A stretch of 59,962 nucleotides of DNA from a virus: positions 1 to 59,962 of IMG/VR virus record IMGVR_UViG_3300044796_000261, one strand, 5' to 3'. Each line of letters opens with the position of its first letter. Within the stretch, counting starts at the first letter, position 1. This document shows, piece by piece, positions 51,051-59,690 of the stretch. The notes beneath the pieces were generated by a model, which was not told the DNA's origin, made no database searches, and was given only the letters and a program-made list of their open reading frames with translations. The position numbers and the translations under genes are program-made.

Positions 51051-51167
51051 CTAACGACCGAAGCCAAAGCACGCGGCCAGGTGTCGGAGACATACCCAGA
51101 TTCCGCCTCCGACCGGGTGTTTGCCGACCTCTGCACAAAAGTAACAGCGGTGCTCTTTGGTGCTCAT
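51051..51167 (-). CDS. 38-aa Cys/His micro-protein
   Basis: Begins MSTKEHRCYFCAEVGKH, with AAAGGAGA six bases before the ATG. CYFC and CLRH could form a single Zn knuckle. Its strong ribosome site and location between other small leftward genes support it. Confidence 0.6.
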   Translation of the reverse strand: MSTKEHRCYFCAEVGKHPVGGGIWVCLRHLAACFGFGR

Positions 51168-51203
51168 TGGGTCTCCTTTGGCCAAGCGCGCATATCGATG
51201 ACT

Positions 51204-51359
51204 CTAAATCCCGAGCCTTCGTCGGATACCGGGCGGCTGCTTCTCTTGGTCGAGAAGGTTACGACGCCACCATGCACGCTCCGCCTGTTCACCACAAAGG
51301 CCCCCAAGGCAGAACGCCAGGATGACGGCCAATGCTGCGAGTGCTCCGATGATGGGCAT
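51204..51359 (-). CDS. 51-aa small membrane protein
   Basis: Begins MPIIGALAALAVILAFCLGG: one N-terminal span followed by a basic tail (WWRRNLLDQEKQPP...). GGAGG lies five bases upstream. It could be a holin-like or exclusion peptide; no family recognised. Confidence 0.62.
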   Translation of the reverse strand: MPIIGALAALAVILAFCLGGLCGEQAERAWWRRNLLDQEKQPPGIRRRLGI

Positions 51360-51398
51360 CATGTCCTCCGGCAAGCGCGCATTAGGTTGAGTCTACCG

Positions 51399-52154
51399 CT
51401 ACGGCTTTCCCGCCGTCTTGGGTCGGGGCATCTCGCACTCGCCGACAAGCCCCTCGCGCGTCCCTCGAAACACGGTGCTCCCGATGTGGCCGACTGGGCT
51501 ACCTTCGCCCACGTACATCATCACGCGCCCTCCGATGGCGCGCCACGAACGGCAGAAGGAATAGTCCTCGCTTAGAAGCGTGCGCCACGGCGCGCCGTCC
51601 GCTCCCTGCGTCTGGTCCGTCCACGTGAGGCCGAACATGTTGACGGTCTCGGTGTGCGTGGTCTTGCCTTCGCGCGTCTGCACGTCGAAATACCACCGCT
51701 CTTGGTGGTAAGCGTCCCACATGCGCTGCATGCATGCGCGCGACGTGAGCATGAACCCGAACGCAAGCGCCTCTACCTCGATGCAGCCGTTCGCGACTTC
51801 TTGCCCGATTACGGGACCGTACGGGTAGGTCTTCTCGTCCTGCTTGCGGCGGTACGGAGCGCCCACGCAGTCTTGGCCGGTCTCGAGCATGCGATTGATG
51901 ATGCCGAGGTCATGAGGCAGGCAATCTTCGTCCCACCAAAGCAGCGCCGTGCAGTCCGTCTCGTGCAAAAACACGCGCGCCAGCCGGTCGCGCGCGCGCA
52001 CCACGTCCACGTTGCCAGTGATTAGCGTAGGCGAGTCGTCGAGGCGAACAACGTTGCCGAGCTTCCGAATAGCGAGCTGCACGCCGTAGTGCACGCGGGC
52101 GGTCTCTGGCGGGCCCTCGACCGGCATCGCGATGGCGAGCTTGATGGCGGTCAC
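51399..52154 (-). CDS. GT-A-type glycosyltransferase-like protein
   Basis: A 251-aa protein with IAMPVEGPPETARVHYGVQL at the N terminus and WWDEDCLPHDL, a DxD-like metal site of GT-A enzymes; LSEDYSFCRSWRAIGGRV also fits. It probably transfers a sugar to host or virion glycans, like the other transferases in this arm. Confidence 0.72.
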   Translation of the reverse strand: MTAIKLAIAMPVEGPPETARVHYGVQLAIRKLGNVVRLDDSPTLITGNVDVVRARDRLARVFLHETDCTALLWWDEDCLPHDLGIINRMLETGQDCVGAPYRRKQDEKTYPYGPVIGQEVANGCIEVEALAFGFMLTSRACMQRMWDAYHQERWYFDVQTREGKTTHTETVNMFGLTWTDQTQGADGAPWRTLLSEDYSFCRSWRAIGGRVMMYVGEGSPVGHIGSTVFRGTREGLVGECEMPRPKTAGKP

Positions 52155-52525
52155 GACGCCTCCGCGATGCGCGTGCGCGAGGCGTCTCGGCTGGCATGGT
52201 CAGGGAAGCCAGATATGGTCAGCGCCGCGTCGACCCTGCATTCGACGTGTTTCTCGTAGCTCCACTTCCCGCAGTCGGCGCAGCGTCCTTCGTTGCCCCA
52301 CTCCGCGATGAGCAGCGCCCGCACGAGCGCCGGTGCCGCGCAAGCCAGGCGCGTCCTGTCGTCGTCTTGGAAGCGGCCAAGAACGGTGCAGCATCCAGCG
52401 ATGTTCGCCTCCGGATCCGGTCCGGTCGTGAGGCAAATGCACGGATGCAACACCTCTGTCCCGTCATCGCTCTTCTCTACGAGATTCGCCGCAAGCTCCC
52501 ACGTCTCCATGTACTCCTCGCTCAC
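52151..52525 (-). CDS. Hypothetical 124-aa Cys-containing protein
   Basis: MSEEYMETWELAANLVEKSD and a later CADCGKWSYEKHVEC, a likely Zn site. The GTG start overlaps the 58-aa gene stop. Family not known. Confidence 0.6.
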   Translation of the reverse strand: MSEEYMETWELAANLVEKSDDGTEVLHPCICLTTGPDPEANIAGCCTVLGRFQDDDRTRLACAAPALVRALLIAEWGNEGRCADCGKWSYEKHVECRVDAALTISGFPDHASRDASRTRIAEAS

Positions 52526-52698
52526 GACGGCTCATCCTCCGCCATCTGCGCCAGCTTGTTCAGAAACCCGCCGAGCCCCGGATCTTCGCGGTAGGCCAGG
52601 TCGCTGGCGCACTTCGGAGAACACGTGCGGGCGGTGTCGTCCTGGTACCGGCGCCGCTGGACGGGCTTGGGGCACACGGCGCAGTCGCGGAGCTTCAT
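52522..52698 (-). CDS. 58-aa Zn-ribbon protein
   Basis: Starts MKLRDCAVCPKPVQRRRYQD; CAVC and CSPKC form a Zn-ribbon-like pair, followed by an acidic helical tail. It is coupled by ATGA to the GroES gene and by GTGA to the next gene. Confidence 0.68.
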   Translation of the reverse strand: MKLRDCAVCPKPVQRRRYQDDTARTCSPKCASDLAYREDPGLGGFLNKLAQMAEDEPS

Positions 52699-53099
52699 GA
52701 CTCGATGACCCCTTGCAGCTCCTCTTGAGCGACCACCACGATCTCATCCGCCCCAAGCGCGTACGTCCTGAGCTTCTGGGCGGCCGCCCCGTACGTGTAC
52801 ACGACGACGTCCCCGACTTCGATGTCCCACGGCACTTCCGGGCCAAGGTCGCCCATGCGCGCTGGGGGGCCGAACGCCAAGACGGTCCCCTTGTGGATGG
52901 TCACTTCTCGCTCGGCGTGCTCGCGGAAGATGCGCGCGTCCGGGATGACGATGCCGCCAGCGGTCGTGTGCTCGCGAACCTCGGACGAGTCTCGGCGGAC
53001 TACGCAGCGGCCACGAAGCCAGCGCACGCTCGCGAGCAGGTCCGACGTCGCGGTGCCGGCGTGGCCGTAGGGGGAGTAGTCGGTCACTACGTCGCTCAT
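52695..53099 (-). CDS. GroES-like co-chaperonin
   Basis: A 134-aa protein with the Cpn10 fold pattern: a mobile-loop-like TTAGGIVIPD, GTVLAFGPPA, DIEVGDVVVYTYGAA, EIVVVAQEELQGVIES. The N terminus carries about 25 extra residues. No GroEL is encoded, so it presumably caps the host GroEL, as T4 gp31 does, to fold capsid or other proteins. The loop sequence between residues 33 and 52 decides partner choice. Confidence 0.88.
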   Translation of the reverse strand: MSDVVTDYSPYGHAGTATSDLLASVRWLRGRCVVRRDSSEVREHTTAGGIVIPDARIFREHAEREVTIHKGTVLAFGPPARMGDLGPEVPWDIEVGDVVVYTYGAAAQKLRTYALGADEIVVVAQEELQGVIES

Positions 53100-53491
53100 C
53101 CCCGCACCTTCGGCATCTCCCGCACCACGCTGATGCCCGACGCCGCCGCCTTCGCCTTCGAGAGCATGTCCTCGCCCACGTCGATGGCCTTCCGCAGCTC
53201 GGATTGCTCGGCGCGCGAGAGCGTCTCGCACGGAATGACGAGCGCGCCATCCGGAAGCTCGACCTCCGTGATCGACAGGAGGAAGAGAGGGAATGCCATG
53301 CGCACGGGCCCAGCGTTGCCGCGTCCGTCCTGCGCCATGGCGGTTTTGAGCTCGAAGACGGGGCCAAGCGTGCGGATTGCTGCGCCGGTGTCGTCCCTGT
53401 ACATCGTCGTCCTGCGCCCTATCAGCGCCAGCCCGTTCGTCAGCGCGATGACCCACCCGTCGAGCGTGTTTATTTCCTTGATGTCCACCAT
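53096..53491 (-). CDS. Hypothetical 131-aa protein
   Basis: MVDIKEINTLDGWVIALTNG, beta-rich then helical (LSRAEQSELRKAIDVGEDML). It is coupled to groES. Unrecognised. Confidence 0.62.
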   Translation of the reverse strand: MVDIKEINTLDGWVIALTNGLALIGRRTTMYRDDTGAAIRTLGPVFELKTAMAQDGRGNAGPVRMAFPLFLLSITEVELPDGALVIPCETLSRAEQSELRKAIDVGEDMLSKAKAAASGISVVREMPKVRG

Positions 53492-53565
53492 GGTCCCACC
53501 TTCCGCTCCGCGTCGTTCGTGACGCACACGGTGAACGTGCCGTCGTGCTGCTTATCGATGCTCAT
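53470..53565 (-). CDS. 31-aa micro-gene
   Basis: MSIDKQHDGTFTVCVTNDAE and a few more residues. The ATG shares TGATG with the stop of the gene above, and the 3' end overlaps the 131-aa gene. Evidence is coupling only. Confidence 0.48.
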   Translation of the reverse strand: MSIDKQHDGTFTVCVTNDAERKVGPWWTSRK

Positions 53566-54044
53566 CAGTACGTCTCACACGTCACGCCGCCGAGCGCGTT
53601 CGGGTCGCAGTAGGTCACGTGGCGCGGCTCGGGTTGCTCCCACACGGTCGGCGCGGCCCGAGGCTTCGGAGCGCGCACGATGATCTCTGGCACCACGACG
53701 AACGAAGCCGCCGACGAAGGCGATGGTTGCGATCCATCCGGTGAAGTCGCGCCGGGCTCGCTAGGCCCGTCGACCGATACGACCGTGGGGTATGCGCTGT
53801 ACTCACGCAACTGACCCACGTATCCACCTCCCTCGTCGGCGGCTTGGTGCGCCGTCGTGCAGGCCATGAGCAAGCAAGCCGCTACCACCCAGCACACCCC
53901 ATCCACCACGGCCTGCACGACCGCAAGGCCCTCGCGGGTCATGCGGACGCCGTGCCGCTGCGCCGTCTTCACCATGGCTCCTGCAAGCGCGTCGTCCCAC
54001 GTGCAAACTGCGCGTCGGTGCGCCTCGATGTCTGCGACTACCAT
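53565..54044 (-). CDS. Hypothetical protein with lipobox-like membrane segment
   Basis: A 159-aa protein. Residues about 50-63 form a hydrophobic helix ending VAACLLMACTT, which resembles a lipobox but is internal. A Ser/Pro-rich linker and C-terminal CDPNALGGVTCETY with two Cys follow. The start ATG overlaps the RHH gene stop (TGATG). Confidence 0.6.
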   Translation of the reverse strand: MVVADIEAHRRAVCTWDDALAGAMVKTAQRHGVRMTREGLAVVQAVVDGVCWVVAACLLMACTTAHQAADEGGGYVGQLREYSAYPTVVSVDGPSEPGATSPDGSQPSPSSAASFVVVPEIIVRAPKPRAAPTVWEQPEPRHVTYCDPNALGGVTCETY

Positions 54045-54223
54045 CACCCGCACTCCTCAATACTCTGAGCCTTGTCCAACACGCCGCGTACGTACTCCGC
54101 AACCGTGATGCCCGCGAACCGAGCGCGCCGACGAATCTCGCGCGCAGACTTGGCCGAAAGCCTCACTTTGATTTGCTCGGTGAAACCTCCGCGTATCGTG
54201 GTCGGGCGGCCGGTGCGGGTCAC
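54044..54223 (-). CDS. Small RHH-type protein
   Basis: A 59-aa protein, TEQIKVRLSAKSAREIRRRA then ITVAEYVRGVLDKA, a clear ribbon-helix-helix/CopG-like pattern. GTG start in a GTGA overlap. Confidence 0.72.
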   Translation of the reverse strand: MTRTGRPTTIRGGFTEQIKVRLSAKSAREIRRRARFAGITVAEYVRGVLDKAQSIEECG

Positions 54224-54648
54224 GGCACCGCCTCCACCGCAACCCCGCGCCGTTTCAGCTCGGGCATGATCTCCGTCAGCTTCGCGCGACACCCGGCGAA
54301 CATCGAGACCTGGCCCGCCGACAGCGCGACGCGCGGGGTGCCGGCCCAGTAGAATCGGTCGCAAGGGCGCCGCACCGGCTGGATGCTCTGCGCCATGCCG
54401 GATACAGCGGCCGTGCCGCTCGGGTTGCGCGCCAGCCACTTCGCCACCGCGCGGCCCACCGCTACGCCCTCGATGATGGCGTCGTCGCCGTCGAGCCAGC
54501 GCGAGACTTCCTCGCTCGATGCGGACCATTCGAGCTTGCCGATGAGGTCATCGGTGTGCCGGACCGGCAAGCGCATCTCGCGCGCGAGGGTCAGCGCGAA
54601 CGTGGTCTTTCCGCTCCGCGGTCCGCCTGCGATGAGGATGATGGTCAT
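54220..54648 (-). CDS. P-loop NTPase/kinase-like protein
   Basis: A 142-aa protein beginning MTIILIAGGPRSGKTTFALT (Walker A GPRSGKTT). HTDDLIGKL and the AIIEGVAVGRAVAKW strand suit a small kinase (adenylate/gluconate-kinase-like). Substrate unknown. Confidence 0.75.
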   Translation of the reverse strand: MTIILIAGGPRSGKTTFALTLAREMRLPVRHTDDLIGKLEWSASSEEVSRWLDGDDAIIEGVAVGRAVAKWLARNPSGTAAVSGMAQSIQPVRRPCDRFYWAGTPRVALSAGQVSMFAGCRAKLTEIMPELKRRGVAVEAVP

Positions 54649-54788
54649 GACAGCCACCACGAGATTTCCGCGAGCGCCCGCTGCCACCACGGCCAACGCT
54701 CGGGAAGGTCGTTACGGTAGACCCCGCATAGCACGTACCATCGCTGTCGCCAGGTCGGCGACCGCCAAGCCATCCGGAGCGTCCACAT
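54645..54788 (-). CDS. 47-aa Trp-rich micro-protein
   Basis: Begins MWTLRMAWRSPTWRQRWYVL, and contains nine Trp in 47 residues, unusual for random frames. Its TGA overlaps the kinase ATG (ATGA). It could be a membrane-interface peptide. Confidence 0.5.
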   Translation of the reverse strand: MWTLRMAWRSPTWRQRWYVLCGVYRNDLPERWPWWQRALAEISWWLS

Positions 54789-54830
54789 GCTACCCACGGG
54801 ACTTATGGGTACCGCTTGCCGCCGAGCCTG

Positions 54831-55664
54831 TCAACCTTTTAGCGCCGCGGTCGCGCAATTCGCCACGCACTCGCCGCAGATTCCGGCCCCTGTCGACGCG
54901 CTCGTGAACTTCACGGGGTTCGCCTGGCACCACCAGCAACGGCGCGGCGGCACGGGGTTCTGCGAGTAGTCCCGCTCCGCTTCGAGCGTCAGAAGGTTCT
55001 GCCTGGACATCCACTGATTTTCAACGAACGGCATTGGAGCCCGCGGCGTCGCGTCTTTAGGAACCGGATACGATCGCCAGTCGGCCGTCGCAACCCGCAA
55101 CGTGTGATTGTCGTAGCCGAGGGTGGACGGAATCTCCGTGTCGTGCTGCACGAGCGCGGGCAAGCTATGCACGATCGCGCGCCTACGTCCCCAGCTCCAC
55201 ATTTGCGCGTATCCGTCCTCGTTCCACTGGTCGCGCAGTCGCTTCGGAATCGTCGGGACGAAATCCACGAGCTGCGCAGCCACCCCGCGCGGCAGCACGT
55301 ACCCAGGGCCCGAAAGCCAGAAGGTTCGCAGGTACGGCACTCCCGCCTCCGCCAGCGACTTCGCCACCGGGAGCTGGCAGTGCAGCGAGATGATCTCGTC
55401 GGGCAGCGCGTCCGTCATGCGGTCAACGGCATCTACGAGTTCGGGCGACACGCTCACGTCGTCGTTGAGCAGGATGGCCGGCGCGTCCTGCTTCGCGGCC
55501 CACTGCCATAGGCGAACAGCCCACTGCTGCGCGTGTTCCTTCTCCGTGCTGACCTGGACGTGCGGCTTGACTCCCTGCGGCTCGAGTTCGCGCAAGAGGC
55601 GCATCAGGCCGTCGGCGCGACCTTCGGCCCACGCGGCGTGAGCGATGCCGACGATGGGCCTCAT
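54831..55664 (-). CDS. Glycosyltransferase-like protein with C-terminal Zn ribbon
   Basis: A 277-aa protein with a GT-A-like pattern including AILLNDDVSVSPELVDAV (DDD-like metal site) and RTFWLSGPGYVLPR. The last 30 residues add CWWCQANPVKF...CGECVANC, a Zn ribbon. Likely transfers a sugar in the surface-glycan pathway. Confidence 0.7.
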   Translation of the reverse strand: MRPIVGIAHAAWAEGRADGLMRLLRELEPQGVKPHVQVSTEKEHAQQWAVRLWQWAAKQDAPAILLNDDVSVSPELVDAVDRMTDALPDEIISLHCQLPVAKSLAEAGVPYLRTFWLSGPGYVLPRGVAAQLVDFVPTIPKRLRDQWNEDGYAQMWSWGRRRAIVHSLPALVQHDTEIPSTLGYDNHTLRVATADWRSYPVPKDATPRAPMPFVENQWMSRQNLLTLEAERDYSQNPVPPRRCWWCQANPVKFTSASTGAGICGECVANCATAALKG

Positions 55665-56263
55665 TGTCCGTGCCTTGCAGGACCACCGGGCGGCGGCGGC
55701 AGCAAACTCCACTGCCTCACTATCCACACGCTCGACCAATCCCCAGGACCCATCTCCGGGTCCCCGAGCTTGGCGCGCACCGCAGCCTGCACACCAGGGT
55801 ACGCGTCCTGGTAGTCGTGGCCGCAGAGCCATCCACCTGGCTTGACCATTGTGCGCCAGTGATCGATGTCGGCGCGCACGTTCGCCTCGTCGTGTGCGGC
55901 GTCGATGAATACGACGTCAGCGCACGGAACCGTAACGTCGCAGCTAGCGGCGCGCACCACGTGCAGCCGGTCCAGCACGTCCGGCGCATGTTCGCCCATC
56001 AGGCCGAGAAACGCGCGCCACGTTGTCGGGTACTTCGCAGCCACGGCCTCGAACGGAGCGCCGGGAGAATCGAGCACCGTTTCCGCCCACGTGTCGACCG
56101 CCCAAAGTTCGAGGTCCGGACGCATCGATCCGATCGCCGCAATGCTGCCTCCGAACAGCACGCCTACCTCGACGAACCTCGCGCCCTGCGGAAGATCCTC
56201 GGCCAACTTGCGGTAGAACGGAATGATGTCGGAATTCCACCCCGGTATCGCTTCCCAGCTCAT
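55661..56263 (-). CDS. Class I SAM methyltransferase (Methyltransf_24-like)
   Basis: A 200-aa protein with RFVEVGVLFGGSIAAIGSMR (motif I), LWAVDTW (motif II) and DVVFIDAAHDEANVRADIDH, the group's hallmark. It resembles sugar- and macrocin-type O-methyltransferases. A second homologous gene lies nearby at 56911. Confidence 0.82.
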   Translation of the reverse strand: MSWEAIPGWNSDIIPFYRKLAEDLPQGARFVEVGVLFGGSIAAIGSMRPDLELWAVDTWAETVLDSPGAPFEAVAAKYPTTWRAFLGLMGEHAPDVLDRLHVVRAASCDVTVPCADVVFIDAAHDEANVRADIDHWRTMVKPGGWLCGHDYQDAYPGVQAAVRAKLGDPEMGPGDWSSVWIVRQWSLLPPPPGGPARHGQ

Positions 56264-56907
56264 AGGCTCTCCAGTCTGTCGTAAGGCGCGAAGCTGCGCA
56301 CATGCTCCACGATGGTCTGCTCGTGCATCCGCTCCACCTTCGCGGCCGTACGCTCCCAGCTCACGTCGGCGGAGTAGACGTAGAGCACGTCGGGAATAAA
56401 TCGGCAGCGGTCCGGGCCAGACATTTCCAGGCAGGGCAGCATAAAGGCCGGGTCATCGCCCCTGTCGATCCACTCGCCTCGGTAGCGAAGGTGCTCGGGC
56501 TTGATTCGTTGGAAGAGCCCAGCGCGCATCGTCTTCAGGTGAGTCGCAAGCCACGGCTGCCGGCGGTACTCCGGCGTCGGGTACGGCGCGGCGAACCCTG
56601 GCGTTCCGTCGATCTGAACGAAGCTACCCCACGTCACCCACGCGCCGGCCTCGTGCTCGTCCAGCACACGACGGAGCGCGCCGCGGTGCGCGAGATGATC
56701 GTCACCATCGACGAACGCGACAACGTCGAGCGGGTCGAGCTTTGCGATGACGCGCGCGAGGTTCTCGAGCTTCGTGCACGGAGCCTCTTGCTCGCTGGCC
56801 TCCACATAATGATGTATTACCTCGACGCCTTGCTGCGACGCGACGGACGCTCGGCACACCGATGCGTGCGGGGAACGCCAGCCGGTTGAGACGACGTGGA
56901 TGCGCAT
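56260..56907 (-). CDS. Glycosyltransferase family 2-like protein
   Basis: A 215-aa GT-A protein; N-terminal MRIHVVSTGWRSPHASVCRA and VVAFVDGDDHLA (DxD) bind the nucleotide-sugar. GEWIDRGDDPAFMLPCLEMS resembles the acceptor-binding region. Part of the glycan block. Confidence 0.82.
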   Translation of the reverse strand: MRIHVVSTGWRSPHASVCRASVASQQGVEVIHHYVEASEQEAPCTKLENLARVIAKLDPLDVVAFVDGDDHLAHRGALRRVLDEHEAGAWVTWGSFVQIDGTPGFAAPYPTPEYRRQPWLATHLKTMRAGLFQRIKPEHLRYRGEWIDRGDDPAFMLPCLEMSGPDRCRFIPDVLYVYSADVSWERTAAKVERMHEQTIVEHVRSFAPYDRLESL

Positions 56908-56910
56908 GGC

Positions 56911-57540
56911 CTACGCCCGAACGATCCACATGACGCTCGAGCACCCAGGCTCCCACCCCTCGCGGTCGACGGGCCACGGTGCAAACTTCGCCGCTGGCAG
57001 AAGCTCGGAGACAGCCTGGTAGACAGGCCCTCGCCATCCGCAGTCGTGGAACCCGATGATGCCGCCCGTCTTGCACACGCGAAGCGAAGCCTGAATGTCC
57101 GCGATGACGCCTTCCTTCTTGTGGTCTCCGTCGACCAAAATAAGGTCCACGGATTCGTCATCCAACTCGAGCATCCCCTCCGCGCTCGGCTTGCGGATGG
57201 CCAGCACGCGCTCGCGCACGTCTGGCGCATGCTCGTCCAGCATCCCGCACCAGGCTTCGTACATGCCGCCGAAGCGGTCCCGCAGTTCGCGGTACGGCCC
57301 GACGGGCAAGCGCTCGCCCGCGTCGTCCCACTCGTTCGTCCACGGGTCGATTGCGATGAGAGACAGGTCAGGCCTCGTGACGCCAACGAACGAAATCGAC
57401 CGGCCGAAGAACGAGCCAATCTCGAGGTACGTTCCTCCTTGCTGCGTGCGAGGCAGCGCGACGTCTGCCAGCCACGGCAGGATGTCGGTGCTCCCGCCTG
57501 GGTGGGCGGAGTGCCAGGCCACTGACTCCTCGGGGCTCAT
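56911..57540 (-). CDS. Class I SAM methyltransferase (Methyltransf_24-like)
   Basis: A 209-aa protein with TYLEIGSFFGRSISFVGVTR (motif I), LIAIDPW (motif II) and VDLILVDGDHKKEGVIADIQ. It is paralogous in pattern to the gene at 55661. The ATG shares TGATG with the previous stop. Confidence 0.82.
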   Translation of the reverse strand: MSPEESVAWHSAHPGGSTDILPWLADVALPRTQQGGTYLEIGSFFGRSISFVGVTRPDLSLIAIDPWTNEWDDAGERLPVGPYRELRDRFGGMYEAWCGMLDEHAPDVRERVLAIRKPSAEGMLELDDESVDLILVDGDHKKEGVIADIQASLRVCKTGGIIGFHDCGWRGPVYQAVSELLPAAKFAPWPVDREGWEPGCSSVMWIVRA

Positions 57541-57665
57541 CAGTACCACCCCGATTCAGCAACGTTCTCGATGGCGCTGCACGTCGCGATGATCTTGTCC
57601 AGCATGGCCACAAGCTCCAGTGATACATCGTCAGCTCGTTTCGCGTTCTTCTTCTTTGCCGCCAT
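57540..57665 (-). CDS. 41-aa hypothetical micro-protein
   Basis: [20 protein letters not shown] with a basic head and helical tail. The stop shares TGATG with the next gene, and the ATG is coupled to the acetyltransferase gene. Double coupling supports it. Confidence 0.58.
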   Translation of the reverse strand: MAAKKKNAKRADDVSLELVAMLDKIIATCSAIENVAESGWY

Positions 57666-58300
57666 CACCCACCTCCAAACTCGTACCCCAACCTCTTCGC
57701 AGCCTCGAGAATCTTCTCCCGAGGCCTCTCGCGCACCACGCGCGCCGGCACTCCTGCCACGACGGTCCACGGCGGCACGTCGCGAGTGACAACCGCGCCC
57801 GCGCCGACGAGCGCACCCATACCAATGCGAACGCCAGGCAGCAGCGTGCACCCAGTCGTCACGATGGCCAGGGGCTCGAGCACCACCGCGGCGGCCCGCA
57901 CCGTGGCGTGCGCCTCGTCCGGGATGGTCGGGCCCGTAAGCCCGTTGTATCCGGAGTCGTCAGCGCACACGACGCGGCTCCCCGCGCCGAGCGTCGAGAA
58001 GTGGCCCATTTGCAGCGTACCTCTCGCGCCGCCGATGACCGTCACGTACGGCGCCACGTGGCAAAAGTCCCCGATGTCCGCCGCGGTCGTGATGAGCGTC
58101 CCGTGGTCGATGTTCGTGCTCTTGCCGATGCGCACGAGGTTCGGTCGACGGATGATGGCGCTTGGGGCGACGTATGAGTCCGCTCCGACGTTGAGCGGGT
58201 TCGCGCGGCCAACGTCACGCTCGGTCGGGCGCTCTTGCGGCGCCTTCTGGCACTCCCATCCGAGCCTGCACTCGGGGTCTCCGCAGTGGGGGCAGATCAT
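57665..58300 (-). CDS. Left-handed beta-helix acyltransferase (NeuD/PerB-like)
   Basis: A 211-aa protein. After an N-terminal Zn-ribbon-like [15 protein letters not shown], hexapeptide repeats ([40 protein letters not shown]) form the LbH acetyltransferase fold. With a DegT-type aminotransferase next door and gmd elsewhere, N-acetylation of a 4-amino sugar is plausible. Confidence 0.82.
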   Translation of the reverse strand: MICPHCGDPECRLGWECQKAPQERPTERDVGRANPLNVGADSYVAPSAIIRRPNLVRIGKSTNIDHGTLITTAADIGDFCHVAPYVTVIGGARGTLQMGHFSTLGAGSRVVCADDSGYNGLTGPTIPDEAHATVRAAAVVLEPLAIVTTGCTLLPGVRIGMGALVGAGAVVTRDVPPWTVVAGVPARVVRERPREKILEAAKRLGYEFGGG

Positions 58301-58311
58301 CCGAGCTCACC

Positions 58312-59412
58312 TCACGCGTAAAACGCCAGCACCTCGTCGCAAACCCTGTCCACTTCCTCATCGGTCAACTGCACCGACGAGGGCAGCCACAACCCGTCGC
58401 GTCCCACACGCTCTGCCACCGGGAAGCTGCCGCCATCGCCACCATAGCACTTTTGGTGCGCAATAGGTGGGTACATCGGCCGGGACCCGATGCCGCGCGC
58501 TTCGAGGTGCGCCCGCAGCCCGTCCCGGTTCCACGCCAGAACGTCGTAGAACCATGGCGTCGACTCCTGATGGTACATGGCCACTTGCGAGATGCCGGCG
58601 AGGCCCGCACGGTACCGCGCCCCGATGGCCTTCTTTCGGGCCACGCGCTCCGGTAGCTTCTTCATCTGCTCGAGCCCGACGACGGCTTGCAGGTCGGTGA
58701 ACTTCATGTTCACGCCGAACGTCGGATGTATGTCCACGCCTCCGCGCTCGCGGCCGAAGTCCTTGGCCCGCCGCATCAGGTGTGCAAGGTCGTCGTCGTC
58801 CGTGATGCACGCGCCACCCTGGCCCATGCTGATGACCTTCGGCGCGGAGAATGAGAACGACCCCACGGCCCCCACGCGACCGCAGTGCCGGCCGTCCGGT
58901 GCGAGCGCGCCTAGCGCCTGCGCCGCGTCCTCGATGATGGGAATTCGATGGTGCGCACACATCTCGCGTAGCATCGGCATCGTGCGCGGTGTCCTCCCGT
59001 TCGCGTCCACGAGCACCACGGCTCGCGTCCGGTGCGACAGCGCGCGCTCCACTAGCTCCGCGTCGATGCAGAGCGTATCCGGCTCCACGTCCACGAACGA
59101 GAGCTGCATACCGAGGAGCTTGAACGCGTTCGCGCTGGCGACCATCGAATAGCAAGGAACGATGACCTCGGCGTTCCGGGGAAGGCCAAGGGCAATGGCT
59201 GCCAGCGTGAGACTCAGCGTCCCGTTCGGGGCCATCACGCAGTGCCGCGCGCCGGTGTACGCCGCGATGGCGCCCTCGAGTTCGCGCGTCTTCGTGTGCT
59301 CGGTGAGGTAGCCTCCGGACACCACGTAGGAGGCGACCGCTGCGGCCTCCTCCTCGCCGAAGAGGGGGGCGTGCTGGGGGATCACTGCTCCCTCACCGAA
59401 CGGAGGTGTCAT
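58312..59412 (-). CDS. DegT/DnrJ/EryC1/StrS-family aminotransferase (RfbE-like)
   Basis: A 366-aa PLP enzyme: GTLSLTLAAIALGLPRNAEV, VDVEPDTLCID, IPIIEDAAQALGA and FSFSAPKVISMGQGGA, in which the Lys would hold PLP. NMKFTDLQAVVGLEQMKKLP is also diagnostic. The enzyme may convert GDP-4-keto-6-deoxymannose (product of Gmd) to GDP-perosamine. The start is at ATG 59412, coupled (ATGA) to the small upstream gene. Confidence 0.88.
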   Translation of the reverse strand: MTPPFGEGAVIPQHAPLFGEEEAAAVASYVVSGGYLTEHTKTRELEGAIAAYTGARHCVMAPNGTLSLTLAAIALGLPRNAEVIVPCYSMVASANAFKLLGMQLSFVDVEPDTLCIDAELVERALSHRTRAVVLVDANGRTPRTMPMLREMCAHHRIPIIEDAAQALGALAPDGRHCGRVGAVGSFSFSAPKVISMGQGGACITDDDDLAHLMRRAKDFGRERGGVDIHPTFGVNMKFTDLQAVVGLEQMKKLPERVARKKAIGARYRAGLAGISQVAMYHQESTPWFYDVLAWNRDGLRAHLEARGIGSRPMYPPIAHQKCYGGDGGSFPVAERVGRDGLWLPSSVQLTDEEVDRVCDEVLAFYA

Positions 59413-59618
59413 GAACCCACCGAGGCGAGCATCGCCTGTACGGCAGGCACGAGACAATCAGGCGAATGATTTTCTTCGATGGTGACGTTGTACCGAATGA
59501 CGCCATCGTTTACCAGCACTTCGTCATCTCGAAGCACGTCTATGCTGACCTTATTTTCTCCGCCGCAAACAGAGCAAACGTAGACCGTTCGCGGTCCGCT
59601 ACCGGGGCCGTTACTCAT
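59409..59618 (-). CDS. 69-aa Zn-ribbon-like protein adjoining the CRISPR array
   Basis: Starts MSNGPGSGPRTVYVCSVCGG, with GGAGGAAGGG upstream. CSVC and a later HSPDC offer a partial metal site. It is the first gene after the array in the leftward direction. I found no link to CRISPR function; small metal-binding proteins are abundant in this genome. Confidence 0.68.
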   Translation of the reverse strand: MSNGPGSGPRTVYVCSVCGGENKVSIDVLRDDEVLVNDGVIRYNVTIEENHSPDCLVPAVQAMLASVGS

Positions 59619-59690
59619 CGCCGTTCCCTTCCTCCGATTCCTCAATGTCCGCGCGCACGCGGGCGCGCCTCCCTGTGCGGGAGCCCTGTG

